Shown piece after piece: positions 35,780 through 42,173 of a DNA stretch of 64,000 nucleotides (positions within the stretch are counted from its first letter, which is position 1; each line of letters begins with the position of its first letter). The position numbers and the translations under genes were made by a program. The notes under the pieces were generated by a model that was not told where the DNA came from, made no database searches, and saw nothing but the letters and a program-made list of their open reading frames with translations. The DNA comes from a virus. Location of the stretch: positions 1-64,000 of IMG/VR virus record IMGVR_UViG_3300036770_001423; one strand, given 5' to 3'.

Positions 35780-35890
35780 ACCACCCATGATTAAAATTTG
35801 AGCCTTACAATCAACAATCATTTGTTGTTTTTTAGATGTAGGCCCAAAAGGTAATCTTATCTCGCGGGGTTGTTTTTGTTTAGTTGTCAT
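35780..35890 (-). CDS. terL: Terminase large subunit, exon 1
   Basis: 37 codons from the ATG (GAGGAG four bases upstream) to LIMGG, the start of Walker A. It contains the adenine-binding-type lead-in EIRLPFGPTSKKQQ. It is too short for ORF scans. With exons 2 and 3 it gives a 504-aa terminase, the normal size. The motor packages DNA into the prohead. Confidence 0.9.
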
Positions 35891-35945
35891 AAAACTCCTC
35901 TTAGTTATAAATACTCAGGGGAATACTTATAAATAAGAGCCAGAC

Positions 35946-37097
35946 CTAATCTGGCGTAATATACTTTAACAATATGTCTAATACAAGACTGAAGTCTTTA
36001 CGGTGGAATGTCTCTGTATAACCAGAACCCATTTCTTGTTTTGTAATTATACCTCTTTCGATACCAGAAGATATAATCTCACTCTCAAGTTTGCGTATAA
36101 CGTACCCATCAGGGTTCTCAAGATAGTATATTACAGATAAGGGGTATTTACATTTCTGTTGTATCTGCTTTAATCTTTTATCTAAATTATTCGTTATACC
36201 AAATTTCAGCACATCGTCAGTAACTTTCAATAAATAAAAAGTACCTCCCATAGTGCTTCTATAACCAACCCTTTGATTCGAGCATCTAGGGCAACCAGCG
36301 GCATAAAGATGACTGTTAGGTGCTTGAGAAAACACACCGTGATCTCTGCATATGATGTCTATCTTAGTATGTTGATTTTTGTAATCAACTAATGAATAGT
36401 CATATTTATCACCATGCACTTTCTTAGCTAATGATATGTATTCTTCTGTTGTGAACTTAAACATCTCTGCTTTAGCTAGTGAAGCACACTTAGTACAACC
36501 AATTGTAGTTAAATGGTGATCAGCCCTTTGAGTGACTACGCCGTGTAACTTACATTCGTATGTAATATACTTACTCTTACCAACATACTCAGTAATAGAG
36601 TAGTCATATTTATCCCCATGAACTTGTTTTGCTTTTTCTACATATTGTTCTTTACTAAATACTCTACTTTTAGAGTTATTGACAGTAGCACAAGATTTGC
36701 AACCAACTTTGCCTGCTGTATGTCCTGACAGTTCTTGTCTAAATACTCCGTGGTCAGGGCAAATAATATCTACAATATCTTTAACTTTGACATTATCGGG
36801 TATAAGACTATAATCATATTTACCGTTATGGGCGCATGTTGCTTTATCAATAAAGTACTGCCTAGGTTTTCTGGTAGCTTCTGCGATCCTTTCTTTGGCG
36901 CAGAGCTTACACCCATGTCTAGCGGATGTGTGACTGTTTGGGGTCACTTCAAATACAAAGTCGTGCTTAATACAACGAACTTTAACTTTATTACAGGCTT
37001 TAGTGTAAACAGACAAAGAATAATCATACTTATCTCCGTGAACACTTCTAGCTTTAATGATAAACGTTTCTAAATCTTCTATTTCGTGCTTTGCCAA
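35946..37097 (-). CDS. Homing endonuclease: four zinc-binding repeats plus GIY-YIG-like domain, 383 aa
   Basis: Four ~60-residue repeats each carry HGDKYDYS (or a variant), a C..HG or C..H motif and a closing GC..C pair. This is the DUF723-type DNA-binding repeat. Residues ~290-383 form a compact GIY-YIG-type nuclease (GGTFYLLKVTDDVLKFGITN, then RLKQIQQKCKYP and the catalytic E in ESEII). The start is a TTG at 37097, preceded by AAGG. Free-standing just upstream of terL, it may mobilise a terL intron in trans. Confidence 0.78.
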   Translation of the reverse strand: MAKHEIEDLETFIIKARSVHGDKYDYSLSVYTKACNKVKVRCIKHDFVFEVTPNSHTSARHGCKLCAKERIAEATRKPRQYFIDKATCAHNGKYDYSLIPDNVKVKDIVDIICPDHGVFRQELSGHTAGKVGCKSCATVNNSKSRVFSKEQYVEKAKQVHGDKYDYSITEYVGKSKYITYECKLHGVVTQRADHHLTTIGCTKCASLAKAEMFKFTTEEYISLAKKVHGDKYDYSLVDYKNQHTKIDIICRDHGVFSQAPNSHLYAAGCPRCSNQRVGYRSTMGGTFYLLKVTDDVLKFGITNNLDKRLKQIQQKCKYPLSVIYYLENPDGYVIRKLESEIISSGIERGIITKQEMGSGYTETFHRKDFSLVLDILLKYITPD

Positions 37098-37108
37098 TTC
37101 ATTAAACC

Positions 37109-37209
37109 TTAATAATTATCACCCTACTCTTAGCCGTTGGCGTAAGAAAGAGGTGTGTTTCTTAGACTAATGTAAGATGATAATTATTAAAATCTTACAC
37201 CTCATACGC
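37109..37209 (-). promoter_or_regulatory. Structured leader upstream of the homing endonuclease
   Basis: A perfect 13-bp inverted repeat (TTAATAATTATCA at 37109-37121, TGATAATTATTAA at 37178-37190) ends next to the endonuclease ribosome-binding site. A competing hairpin (GTAAGAT / ATCTTAC, 37172-37198) and an outer GCGTA...AGGTGT / ACACCT..TACGC pairing surround it. The whole 37098-37402 gap has no ORF. Confidence 0.5.
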
Positions 37210-37402
37210 AATTATTTTTCACTATTTCTAGTCAGACCACGCCAATGACCTGTATAAAATAAATGTGTCATCACTGCTACATACGTTCAGGAGAGGACAC
37301 ATTCTTACTTTCGCTAACGGGGTTAATATCCAACCAGCTTCACGCTGTTCCGCGCTCTCTAACATCAGCAAACCACATCCCATGTGAGGATGCTGAATTC
37401 TT

Positions 37403-37510
37403 TTAATCTAACCAACCTTCGTCAGCAGAGATGTAATAAATACCTTCATCAACTGAAGGGTCTAACCCCCAGTCCTGCTCGACATTCAATCCCCAATCTT
37501 GTTCTTTCAT
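37403..37510 (-). CDS. Acidic small protein, 35 aa
   Basis: Very strong site (AGGAGGGG) before the ATG. The start MKEQDWGLNVEQDWGLD shows an internal repeat QDWGL(N/D), and the rest is acidic. It lies directly after the 147-aa gene. Function unknown. Confidence 0.5.
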   Translation of the reverse strand: MKEQDWGLNVEQDWGLDPSVDEGIYYISADEGWLD

Positions 37511-37522
37511 AACCCCTCCTTA

Positions 37523-37966
37523 CTATTTCTTAGCTTTAGCCGCAGCCTTCTTCACAGCAGGAGCTGTTTTAACAGCAGCTTCTTGAACAGGAGCTTCTAC
37601 AACAACTTCCGTATCCTGTTCTGCTTCAATTGTAGCTGCTTCTGCTGCGTCTGTCAACTGCTTTTCTACAACAGACATCATAAATACATACTTTCTATCG
37701 AAGATAAATGTTACACGAAGCAATGTGCTAACAATACTACGAATATCATCTTCTGTCAAATCTTTAGCATTGGCTACAACGTAGTCAATCACCTCATGTA
37801 ACTGAGCAAATCGAATAGTATTACCACCAACACTATAATCGGTGCTAACATTGGTAAACATTTTTCCATTAATTTCTTTCCAGAAATCAGCATATGTTCC
37901 ATTCTTTACTGCTTCATAAATTGCTGGCAAGAAGCTACTCACGCCATGATAAGTTAAATTCTTCAT
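37523..37966 (-). CDS. Hypothetical protein near terminase, 147 aa
   Basis: The start is the ATG of MKNLTYHGVSSF at 37966, with AGGAAACACA upstream. A longer frame reading through the upstream terminator is rejected. The N-terminal ~100 residues are helical (EVIDYVVANAKDLTEDDIRS). The C-terminus is acidic, then a basic alanine/lysine tail (KTAPAVKKAAAKAKK) that could bind DNA. It lies between the small and large terminase candidates. Confidence 0.65.
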   Translation of the reverse strand: MKNLTYHGVSSFLPAIYEAVKNGTYADFWKEINGKMFTNVSTDYSVGGNTIRFAQLHEVIDYVVANAKDLTEDDIRSIVSTLLRVTFIFDRKYVFMMSVVEKQLTDAAEAATIEAEQDTEVVVEAPVQEAAVKTAPAVKKAAAKAKK

Positions 37967-37996
37967 TGTGTTTCCTGTGTAAATTACATTCTCTTT

Positions 37997-38067
37997 AAAA
38001 AAAAAAAATAAAAGCCCCGTTACGACGAGGAGAGGTGTGCAGAGGAGGATGCACCATCGTAGCGGGG
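37997..38067 (-). terminator. Strong branched terminator
   Basis: On the minus strand CCCCGCTACGA pairs with TCGTAACGGGG around an inner GGTGCA hairpin, followed by TTTTA and 12 T residues. It closes the small-terminase transcript. Confidence 0.8.
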
Positions 38068-38172
38068 ACAGGAGGGAACACATCACTGTGTTTTATTTTA
38101 ATCGCTACCTTATGGTGATAGCTGGAGGAGAGAACGTAATAAAAATTGATTACTTATTGGAATGTAATTGAA

Positions 38173-38535
38173 TTAGCCAACAGAGCCAAATTTAACAACT
38201 ACACCTTCGTATGTTTCTTCTTGTGTGTCAGCCATGTCTTCGACATCTGACTGTTTAGCTCGTTGAAGCTCCACTTTCTCATTGTGGATAAGAAGCTCAA
38301 ACCATTTACCGCTGAGGTAAACGTGAATCTTAATAGCTGCTCCAACATCACCACGTTCTTCTAACGTAGCTGCAAGCTCTTGTAATTTCTTTAGAGAGGC
38401 AGGACCAGCTAATGACAGCATAGACTCTAACTTTGCTTTAGAGTGTTTACCTTTAGCCCCCGGCCTGCGTCCTGATGGGTTCCCAGACTTGCCCTTGGAA
38501 AAGCGGCCTTTGTCGTCACGAATTTCGTCTGTCAT
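38173..38535 (-). CDS. Putative terminase small subunit (DUF5681-like), 120 aa
   Basis: The N-terminus RDDKGRFSKGKSGNPSGRRP is the DUF5681 signature often found beside large terminases. The rest is helical (LESMLSLAGPASLKKLQELA), ending acidic. A small-terminase role fits position and type but is unproven. It has its own promoter (38559-38587). Confidence 0.62.
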   Translation of the reverse strand: MTDEIRDDKGRFSKGKSGNPSGRRPGAKGKHSKAKLESMLSLAGPASLKKLQELAATLEERGDVGAAIKIHVYLSGKWFELLIHNEKVELQRAKQSDVEDMADTQEETYEGVVVKFGSVG

Positions 38536-38558
38536 ATTATATTCCTCTTACATCCACT

Positions 38559-38587
38559 AATGTATCATTGACTTCTTGATTTGTCAA
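38559..38587 (-). promoter_or_regulatory. Sigma-70-type promoter for the terminase region
   Basis: Minus strand TTGACA (38587-38582), 17-bp spacer, TACATT (38564-38559), 24 bases before the ATG of the DUF5681-like gene. Confidence 0.6.
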
Positions 38588-38599
38588 GAGATATTTAAT

Positions 38600-38851
38600 T
38601 TAATTATCAAAATATGAATAATAGAAGTCAGAATGACTCTCGGAATGTAATGATGGACTTGCTCCTTCAGAGCAATTTTCTAATGTAAACGTAGGAGAGT
38701 ATTGCTTTTCTTTTGATGCGTTGATACAGCTATTACAAAGCCCTACAAGCTCATCTGAATTAGGGTATGTACGTTTCTGTTCGCCTGTATCTAATAAACG
38801 ATTACAAGCCATACAGCGGCTTATAAAGCCTGTGATTGATCTGTTTGTCAT
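38600..38851 (-). CDS. Small zinc-ribbon protein, 83 aa
   Basis: Two CxxC pairs (CMAC at residues ~13-16, CNSC at ~39-42) suggest a zinc ribbon. The C-terminal half is serine-rich with an aromatic end (YYSYFDN). Function unknown. Confidence 0.6.
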   Translation of the reverse strand: MTNRSITGFISRCMACNRLLDTGEQKRTYPNSDELVGLCNSCINASKEKQYSPTFTLENCSEGASPSLHSESHSDFYYSYFDN

Positions 38852-38863
38852 ATTGTTATTCTT

Positions 38864-39073
38864 CTAGCATGTGATTGTTGGAGGTAGTTTTTGCAAATCT
38901 GTTTTAAGGCTATCTCTGATTTGAATATATAGGTCTTGTTTTGGTGTAGTTTCTTTCTTAAACACTAAATTCAAATGGTCTTTAATGATTTCTACTTGTG
39001 TCATATTCAGCTCAGACGGATCACCAATTTCTAATAACCCTTGTAACCAATAACAGAAATTCTCTGGAGTCAT
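38864..39073 (-). CDS. Conserved phage protein, 69 aa
   Basis: MTPENFCYWLQGLLEI, then MTQVEIIKDHLNLVFKK: a small helical protein type seen in many phages of Gram-negative bacteria. No function is known. Third gene of a short early-type operon. Confidence 0.62.
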   Translation of the reverse strand: MTPENFCYWLQGLLEIGDPSELNMTQVEIIKDHLNLVFKKETTPKQDLYIQIRDSLKTDLQKLPPTITC

Positions 39074-39082
39074 AATGTTTCC

Positions 39083-39310
39083 CTAATCGAATTTAACATT
39101 CCAATAACTACCACACTGATTACGATAATGTAAATTAAGCACTTCTCGTAATTGTTCATAATTAAGAGAACAAACACGAGCAATCATTTCGTTATGTTCA
39201 ATTCCCCAATTATGCTCATTGTAGCGTTGATAACTGGGATGCGTCAACAACATTCTAATCTTATTTGCAAGCTTACGAATCTGTGTCTTGCTTAACTTTT
39301 TCAAATTCAT
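39083..39310 (-). CDS. Hypothetical protein, 75 aa
   Basis: Not recognised. Basic helical N-terminus (KKLSKTQIRKLANKIRML), rich in N and Y in the middle. It has its own promoter at 39339-39366. Confidence 0.6.
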   Translation of the reverse strand: MNLKKLSKTQIRKLANKIRMLLTHPSYQRYNEHNWGIEHNEMIARVCSLNYEQLREVLNLHYRNQCGSYWNVKFD

Positions 39311-39338
39311 GTGTATTCCTTATTTGCTATATGAAACT

Positions 39339-39366
39339 AATATAACATGAATACTCTAGTTGTCAA
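39339..39366 (-). promoter_or_regulatory. Sigma-70-type promoter
   Basis: Minus strand TTGACA (39366-39361), 16-bp spacer, TATATT (39344-39339), just before the 75-aa gene. Confidence 0.6.
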
Positions 39367-39389
39367 TAGGTAATTTGAAATTATTTTAA

Positions 39390-39662
39390 TTATTCTACAA
39401 ACACTCGCCAATTACCACCAATATCACGAAGCTCGTAAGAATACCGGTAGTTGTTACACACAATAGCAAACCCATCTTCTGACCTCAGAGGTCTTGCTGA
39501 GCTAACACTATCACAACGATAACCAAATGCTTTCACTACATCAGCTACTGCGCTGATTAATTCTGAATTCATCTGTTCACTAATGATTGCATCACTCTCA
39601 ATTGGTGTTCCTGCATAAGCCAGTGATGATGCGAATAATGTTGCTAATACTAATTTCTTCAT
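39390..39662 (-). CDS. Exported small protein, 90 aa
   Basis: MKKLVLATLFASSLAYA is a clear signal peptide with an AYA cleavage site. The mature ~73 residues hold two cysteines (CDS, VCNN) that may form a disulfide. A periplasmic protein, perhaps acting on the host envelope or exclusion. Function unknown. Confidence 0.65.
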   Translation of the reverse strand: MKKLVLATLFASSLAYAGTPIESDAIISEQMNSELISAVADVVKAFGYRCDSVSSARPLRSEDGFAIVCNNYRYSYELRDIGGNWRVFVE

Positions 39663-39673
39663 GTTTATATCTC

Positions 39674-39964
39674 CTATAACTTCAAGTACTTTTTCATTAA
39701 AAGTTTTAATTTACCTAAGTCATCCGATACTAGATCGGACTCAGTGATGCAGTCAAAGTAATCATCTATGTGTGTTTCTACCATAACCAAGAAAGCTCTG
39801 GTGTTGTTTCTATGAATTATTTCAGTAACAGGAATGACCTGATATGGGCCAACATAACGTCCAGAAATTAGTTTACATACATTGATTGGGATATTAACTT
39901 CAAAAGAGGTAATATCCCAATTGTCAGGGCCAAACGGCATAGCTAACGTCTTACTCTTATACAT
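39674..39964 (-). CDS. Hypothetical protein, 96 aa
   Basis: Not recognised. Beta-rich N-terminal half (SFEVNIPINVCKLISGRYVG) and an acidic helical end. It is first in its transcript, behind a structured leader and a strong promoter. AGGAGG precedes the ATG. Confidence 0.6.
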   Translation of the reverse strand: MYKSKTLAMPFGPDNWDITSFEVNIPINVCKLISGRYVGPYQVIPVTEIIHRNNTRAFLVMVETHIDDYFDCITESDLVSDDLGKLKLLMKKYLKL

Positions 39965-39989
39965 TTAAACCTCCTACAAGCAATTCTAA

Positions 39990-40041
39990 GCCACTTTAGA
40001 CATCATTGTGTCTCAATGTATTCCCTAACATCTAAAATGGC
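39990..40041 (-). promoter_or_regulatory. Hairpin in the 5' leader of the 39.7-kb gene
   Basis: An 11-bp stem with one G.U pair (39990-40000 with 40031-40041) encloses an inner CATTG / CAATG hairpin (40004-40018). It lies in the ~90-nt leader between promoter and ATG. It could be a regulatory or stabilising RNA element. Confidence 0.45.
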
Positions 40042-40063
40042 TCTCCGTGTGTCCTATGAGCTA

Positions 40064-40092
40064 ATACTAAGCTATGTTTGTGTTGTTGTCAA
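40064..40092 (-). promoter_or_regulatory. Sigma-70-type promoter
   Basis: Minus strand TTGACA (40092-40087), 17-bp spacer, TAGTAT (40069-40064). Confidence 0.65.
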
Positions 40093-40109
40093 GAATTATT
40101 TTTAAATAA

Positions 40110-41429
40110 TTATCCTTTAGCAACTTTGCTAGACACTTTACAATTGTTTCCACCAATAACAGAGTCATAAGCGTAGAACATAATTTTACGTAGCATGTCC
40201 TCGTTCTTACGCTGAACAATGAAACCGTCATGTAGAGGAATCAGTATTTCATCTTCCAATAAAACTCGCTCTATCACAATATCACACATCTGGGATTCGA
40301 TGTTCATTAACTCTAATCCTGTGTTTGGTCCTGTGGTATTCATCAAATAACCGTTGTGTTCAATTAATTTATCAATAATTGTATGCACAACTCTACCTTC
40401 TGGCCACTTACCTTCAGCCTTAGCTTTCTTGACTTCTGACTTCAGAGGTTCTTCAGTTAACGCACTGCTTAGAGCTGCCATAGCAGATGTAGGATTGTCT
40501 GTGTTAATTATCATCAATAACCCTTTCTTACTAATTGCCCTGAGTAATGATTTGTCCATACCTTCAAACTCAATACCATAAGGGTCATAGTTGTCTGGGA
40601 ATGTTACACCAGCTAAATCTGCCAAGATAGATGGATGCAAATGTTTATAATCAAGTTCAACACAAGGTTCTTTGTTTATGGTTATCTCTAAACGTGTAGC
40701 AGCGCTCTGAGCTTGCTGTGAATTAGTACCCACCAAATAGTTCCTCCCGCCATACTGGTAACTTGAGTTATTATAGATCTTCTTAACACTGAAATCAAGC
40801 TTATTGTCATGCAAACAGATCTCATTTTCTATCATAGATAGATTTAGTTTAGTAAGAATCCTAATAATGTCTTTTTGCTTTTCTGTAAGCTTCTTAGAAA
40901 TAAGATTGCCATCCTCGTCTCTAATATCCATAACACTCAGTGGTAGAGTGTCAGATTTCTCAGCTAAAGGCGTAAACAGGTCTATAAGAGCAGGGGACAA
41001 CTTCACTGCTGATGTAAATTTGTTACCAACCTTTACCTGCCTAATCTTACCTTTAGACTTTTTAAAAGATTCTAGGTCAAACTCCCAAAACACTCCGCCA
41101 TAAGACATAAAGCAATCTTTCTTAAAGACTAAGAAATCGCATAACAACATAGTGTATTTGTGACTTACCTTTCTGTTTACCTTAGTGCCGTTGTAGATCA
41201 GCGGTAAACTATATACCACCTTCTTTCTTGGGATATAAACCATATCCTTTCCTTTAGATACAACGAACACTGTGTTCTTAACGAAACAACATACTGCCTT
41301 GTAGCTTAGGTCTTTAGTCTGGTTTGTTATTACTACTTCTTTACTCTCTAGCCACTCTATGAATTCTTCATGCAATGAGTTACTAATACTATTTAAATAT
41401 TTAGGTATAACATAGTCCAATAGATACAA
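40110..41429 (-). CDS. Family-A-polymerase-like palm protein, 439 aa
   Basis: Motifs in the order of family A polymerases: ELDYKHLHPSI (motif A-like, D260 and H265), RAISKKGLLMIIN (R297 to K302, O-helix-like), NIESQMCDIV (Q380, D383) and LIPLHDGFIV (motif C-like H400-D401). The first ~220 residues are unlike the known 3'-5' exonuclease. The O-helix tyrosine is absent or displaced. It may be a specialised polymerase or an inactive relative. GGAGG precedes the ATG. It lies directly downstream of the XRE regulator on the same strand. Function is inferred from motifs alone. Confidence 0.55.
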   Translation of the reverse strand: MYLLDYVIPKYLNSISNSLHEEFIEWLESKEVVITNQTKDLSYKAVCCFVKNTVFVVSKGKDMVYIPRKKVVYSLPLIYNGTKVNRKVSHKYTMLLCDFLVFKKDCFMSYGGVFWEFDLESFKKSKGKIRQVKVGNKFTSAVKLSPALIDLFTPLAEKSDTLPLSVMDIRDEDGNLISKKLTEKQKDIIRILTKLNLSMIENEICLHDNKLDFSVKKIYNNSSYQYGGRNYLVGTNSQQAQSAATRLEITINKEPCVELDYKHLHPSILADLAGVTFPDNYDPYGIEFEGMDKSLLRAISKKGLLMIINTDNPTSAMAALSSALTEEPLKSEVKKAKAEGKWPEGRVVHTIIDKLIEHNGYLMNTTGPNTGLELMNIESQMCDIVIERVLLEDEILIPLHDGFIVQRKNEDMLRKIMFYAYDSVIGGNNCKVSSKVAKG

Positions 41430-41490
41430 TTAAAGCCTCCTAAAGTTTACCTAGGACGGTAAGGGAACCAAGTTGCTAGTAAAATAACAA

Positions 41491-41512
41491 AGAAACCCTT
41501 ATGTACCAAGGG
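41491..41512 (-). terminator. Terminator-like hairpin after the XRE gene
   Basis: CCCTT / AAGGG stem with a seven-base loop, followed on the minus strand by TTTCTTTGTT. Weak; some reading through into the polymerase-like gene is likely. Confidence 0.45.
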
Positions 41513-41544
41513 CTACAGCCTAGTTTTATAGATAGTTTTCTACA

Positions 41545-41763
41545 TCAGACCTTGTGTAAAAACATCTCATATTCTAAGTCAAATACAGCAGCAATCTCAA
41601 GTAATTTATCGAGAGATACGTTCTCACCTTTAAGCCAGAAACTAACCATCTGCCTTGATACCCCGAGTTTCTTAGCCAGATCGGATTGTGATGTTCCAGA
41701 GAATTTTAATTCATCGTTAATATCATCAATCAATTTTAATTTAAGTTCTTGTAAATTCTTCAT
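41545..41763 (-). CDS. XRE/Cro-type transcriptional regulator, 72 aa
   Basis: A single helix-turn-helix domain: TSQSDLAKKLGVSRQMVSFW followed by LDKLLEIAAVFDLE. Cro-sized, so probably a dimeric repressor. The start is the ATG of MKNLQEL at 41763, with AGGAG six bases upstream. It is transcribed divergently from the tailspike cassette; two palindromes lie between them. It could control the cassette, itself, or both. Confidence 0.82.
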   Translation of the reverse strand: MKNLQELKLKLIDDINDELKFSGTSQSDLAKKLGVSRQMVSFWLKGENVSLDKLLEIAAVFDLEYEMFLHKV

Positions 41764-41783
41764 ACTAACTCCTTTACTCCTAT

Positions 41784-41811
41784 AGTATAACACGTATTAG
41801 AATATTGTCAA
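41784..41811 (-). promoter_or_regulatory. Sigma-70-type promoter for the XRE gene
   Basis: Minus strand TTGACA (41811-41806), 16-bp spacer, TATACT (41789-41784). Confidence 0.65.
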
Positions 41812-41846
41812 TAAATATTATTGTCAACTAATTACTTGACAAGACC

Positions 41847-41872
41847 AAACGCAAATATTTAAAATTGCGTTT
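41847..41872. promoter_or_regulatory. Palindrome, possible operator
   Basis: AAACGCAA (41847-41854) and TTGCGTTT (41865-41872), perfect 8-bp arms with a ten-base AT-only spacer, between the two divergent promoters. Confidence 0.45.
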
Positions 41873-41927
41873 ACCTCAACAGCTACCCACATTACCACAC
41901 CAAATATCCAATGTCAACTTATTTCGA

Positions 41928-41956
41928 TTGACAAAACACACTTATTGTGTTACTCT
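41928..41956 (+). promoter_or_regulatory. Promoter of the tailspike cassette with embedded palindrome
   Basis: TTGACA (41928-41933), 17-bp spacer, TACTCT (41951-41956). The spacer holds the palindrome AACACA-CTTAT-TGTGTT (41935-41951), which is ideally placed for repressor binding. Confidence 0.6.
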
Positions 41957-41996
41957 TTTGGATGTTAAATGTCTTAACAATTAAGAGAATATCACA

Positions 41997-42170
41997 ATGA
42001 GAGATATTGTGCAAGTAAATGCGACAATTTACAGCCCGTCTGCTGGGATAATTAGTGTTGGAAGTAAGATAGAGCCAATAAACCCTGTAGAAACAGACGG
42101 GTTTTTAGATGAATATAGCTATATGTTTGATGAAAGTATTTTATCAGACGATGTTGAATTATGGAGTTAA
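41997..42170 (+). CDS. Small protein preceding the second tailspike, 57 aa
   Basis: MRDIVQVNATIYSPSAGIIS at the start; acidic C-terminus ending DDVELWS. It has an AAGAGAAT site, and three bases separate its stop from the tailspike ATG, whose own GGAG lies in its last codons. The two are therefore coupled. It is not similar to anything recognised; it may be a chaperone, adapter or leader. Confidence 0.6.
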   Translation: MRDIVQVNATIYSPSAGIISVGSKIEPINPVETDGFLDEYSYMFDESILSDDVELWS

Positions 42171-42173
42171 TGG

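Noticed and set aside
37098-37402. A fifth group I intron containing the 35946-37097 endonuclease
   Set aside because: No recognisable P7 core like those in the other introns and no interrupted reading frame; terL exon 1 has its own ribosome-binding site downstream.
41545-41763. Temperate lifestyle (prophage repressor) based on the XRE gene
   Set aside because: No integrase, excisionase or attachment site is visible in the window; a local regulator is the more modest reading. Genes outside the window could change this.
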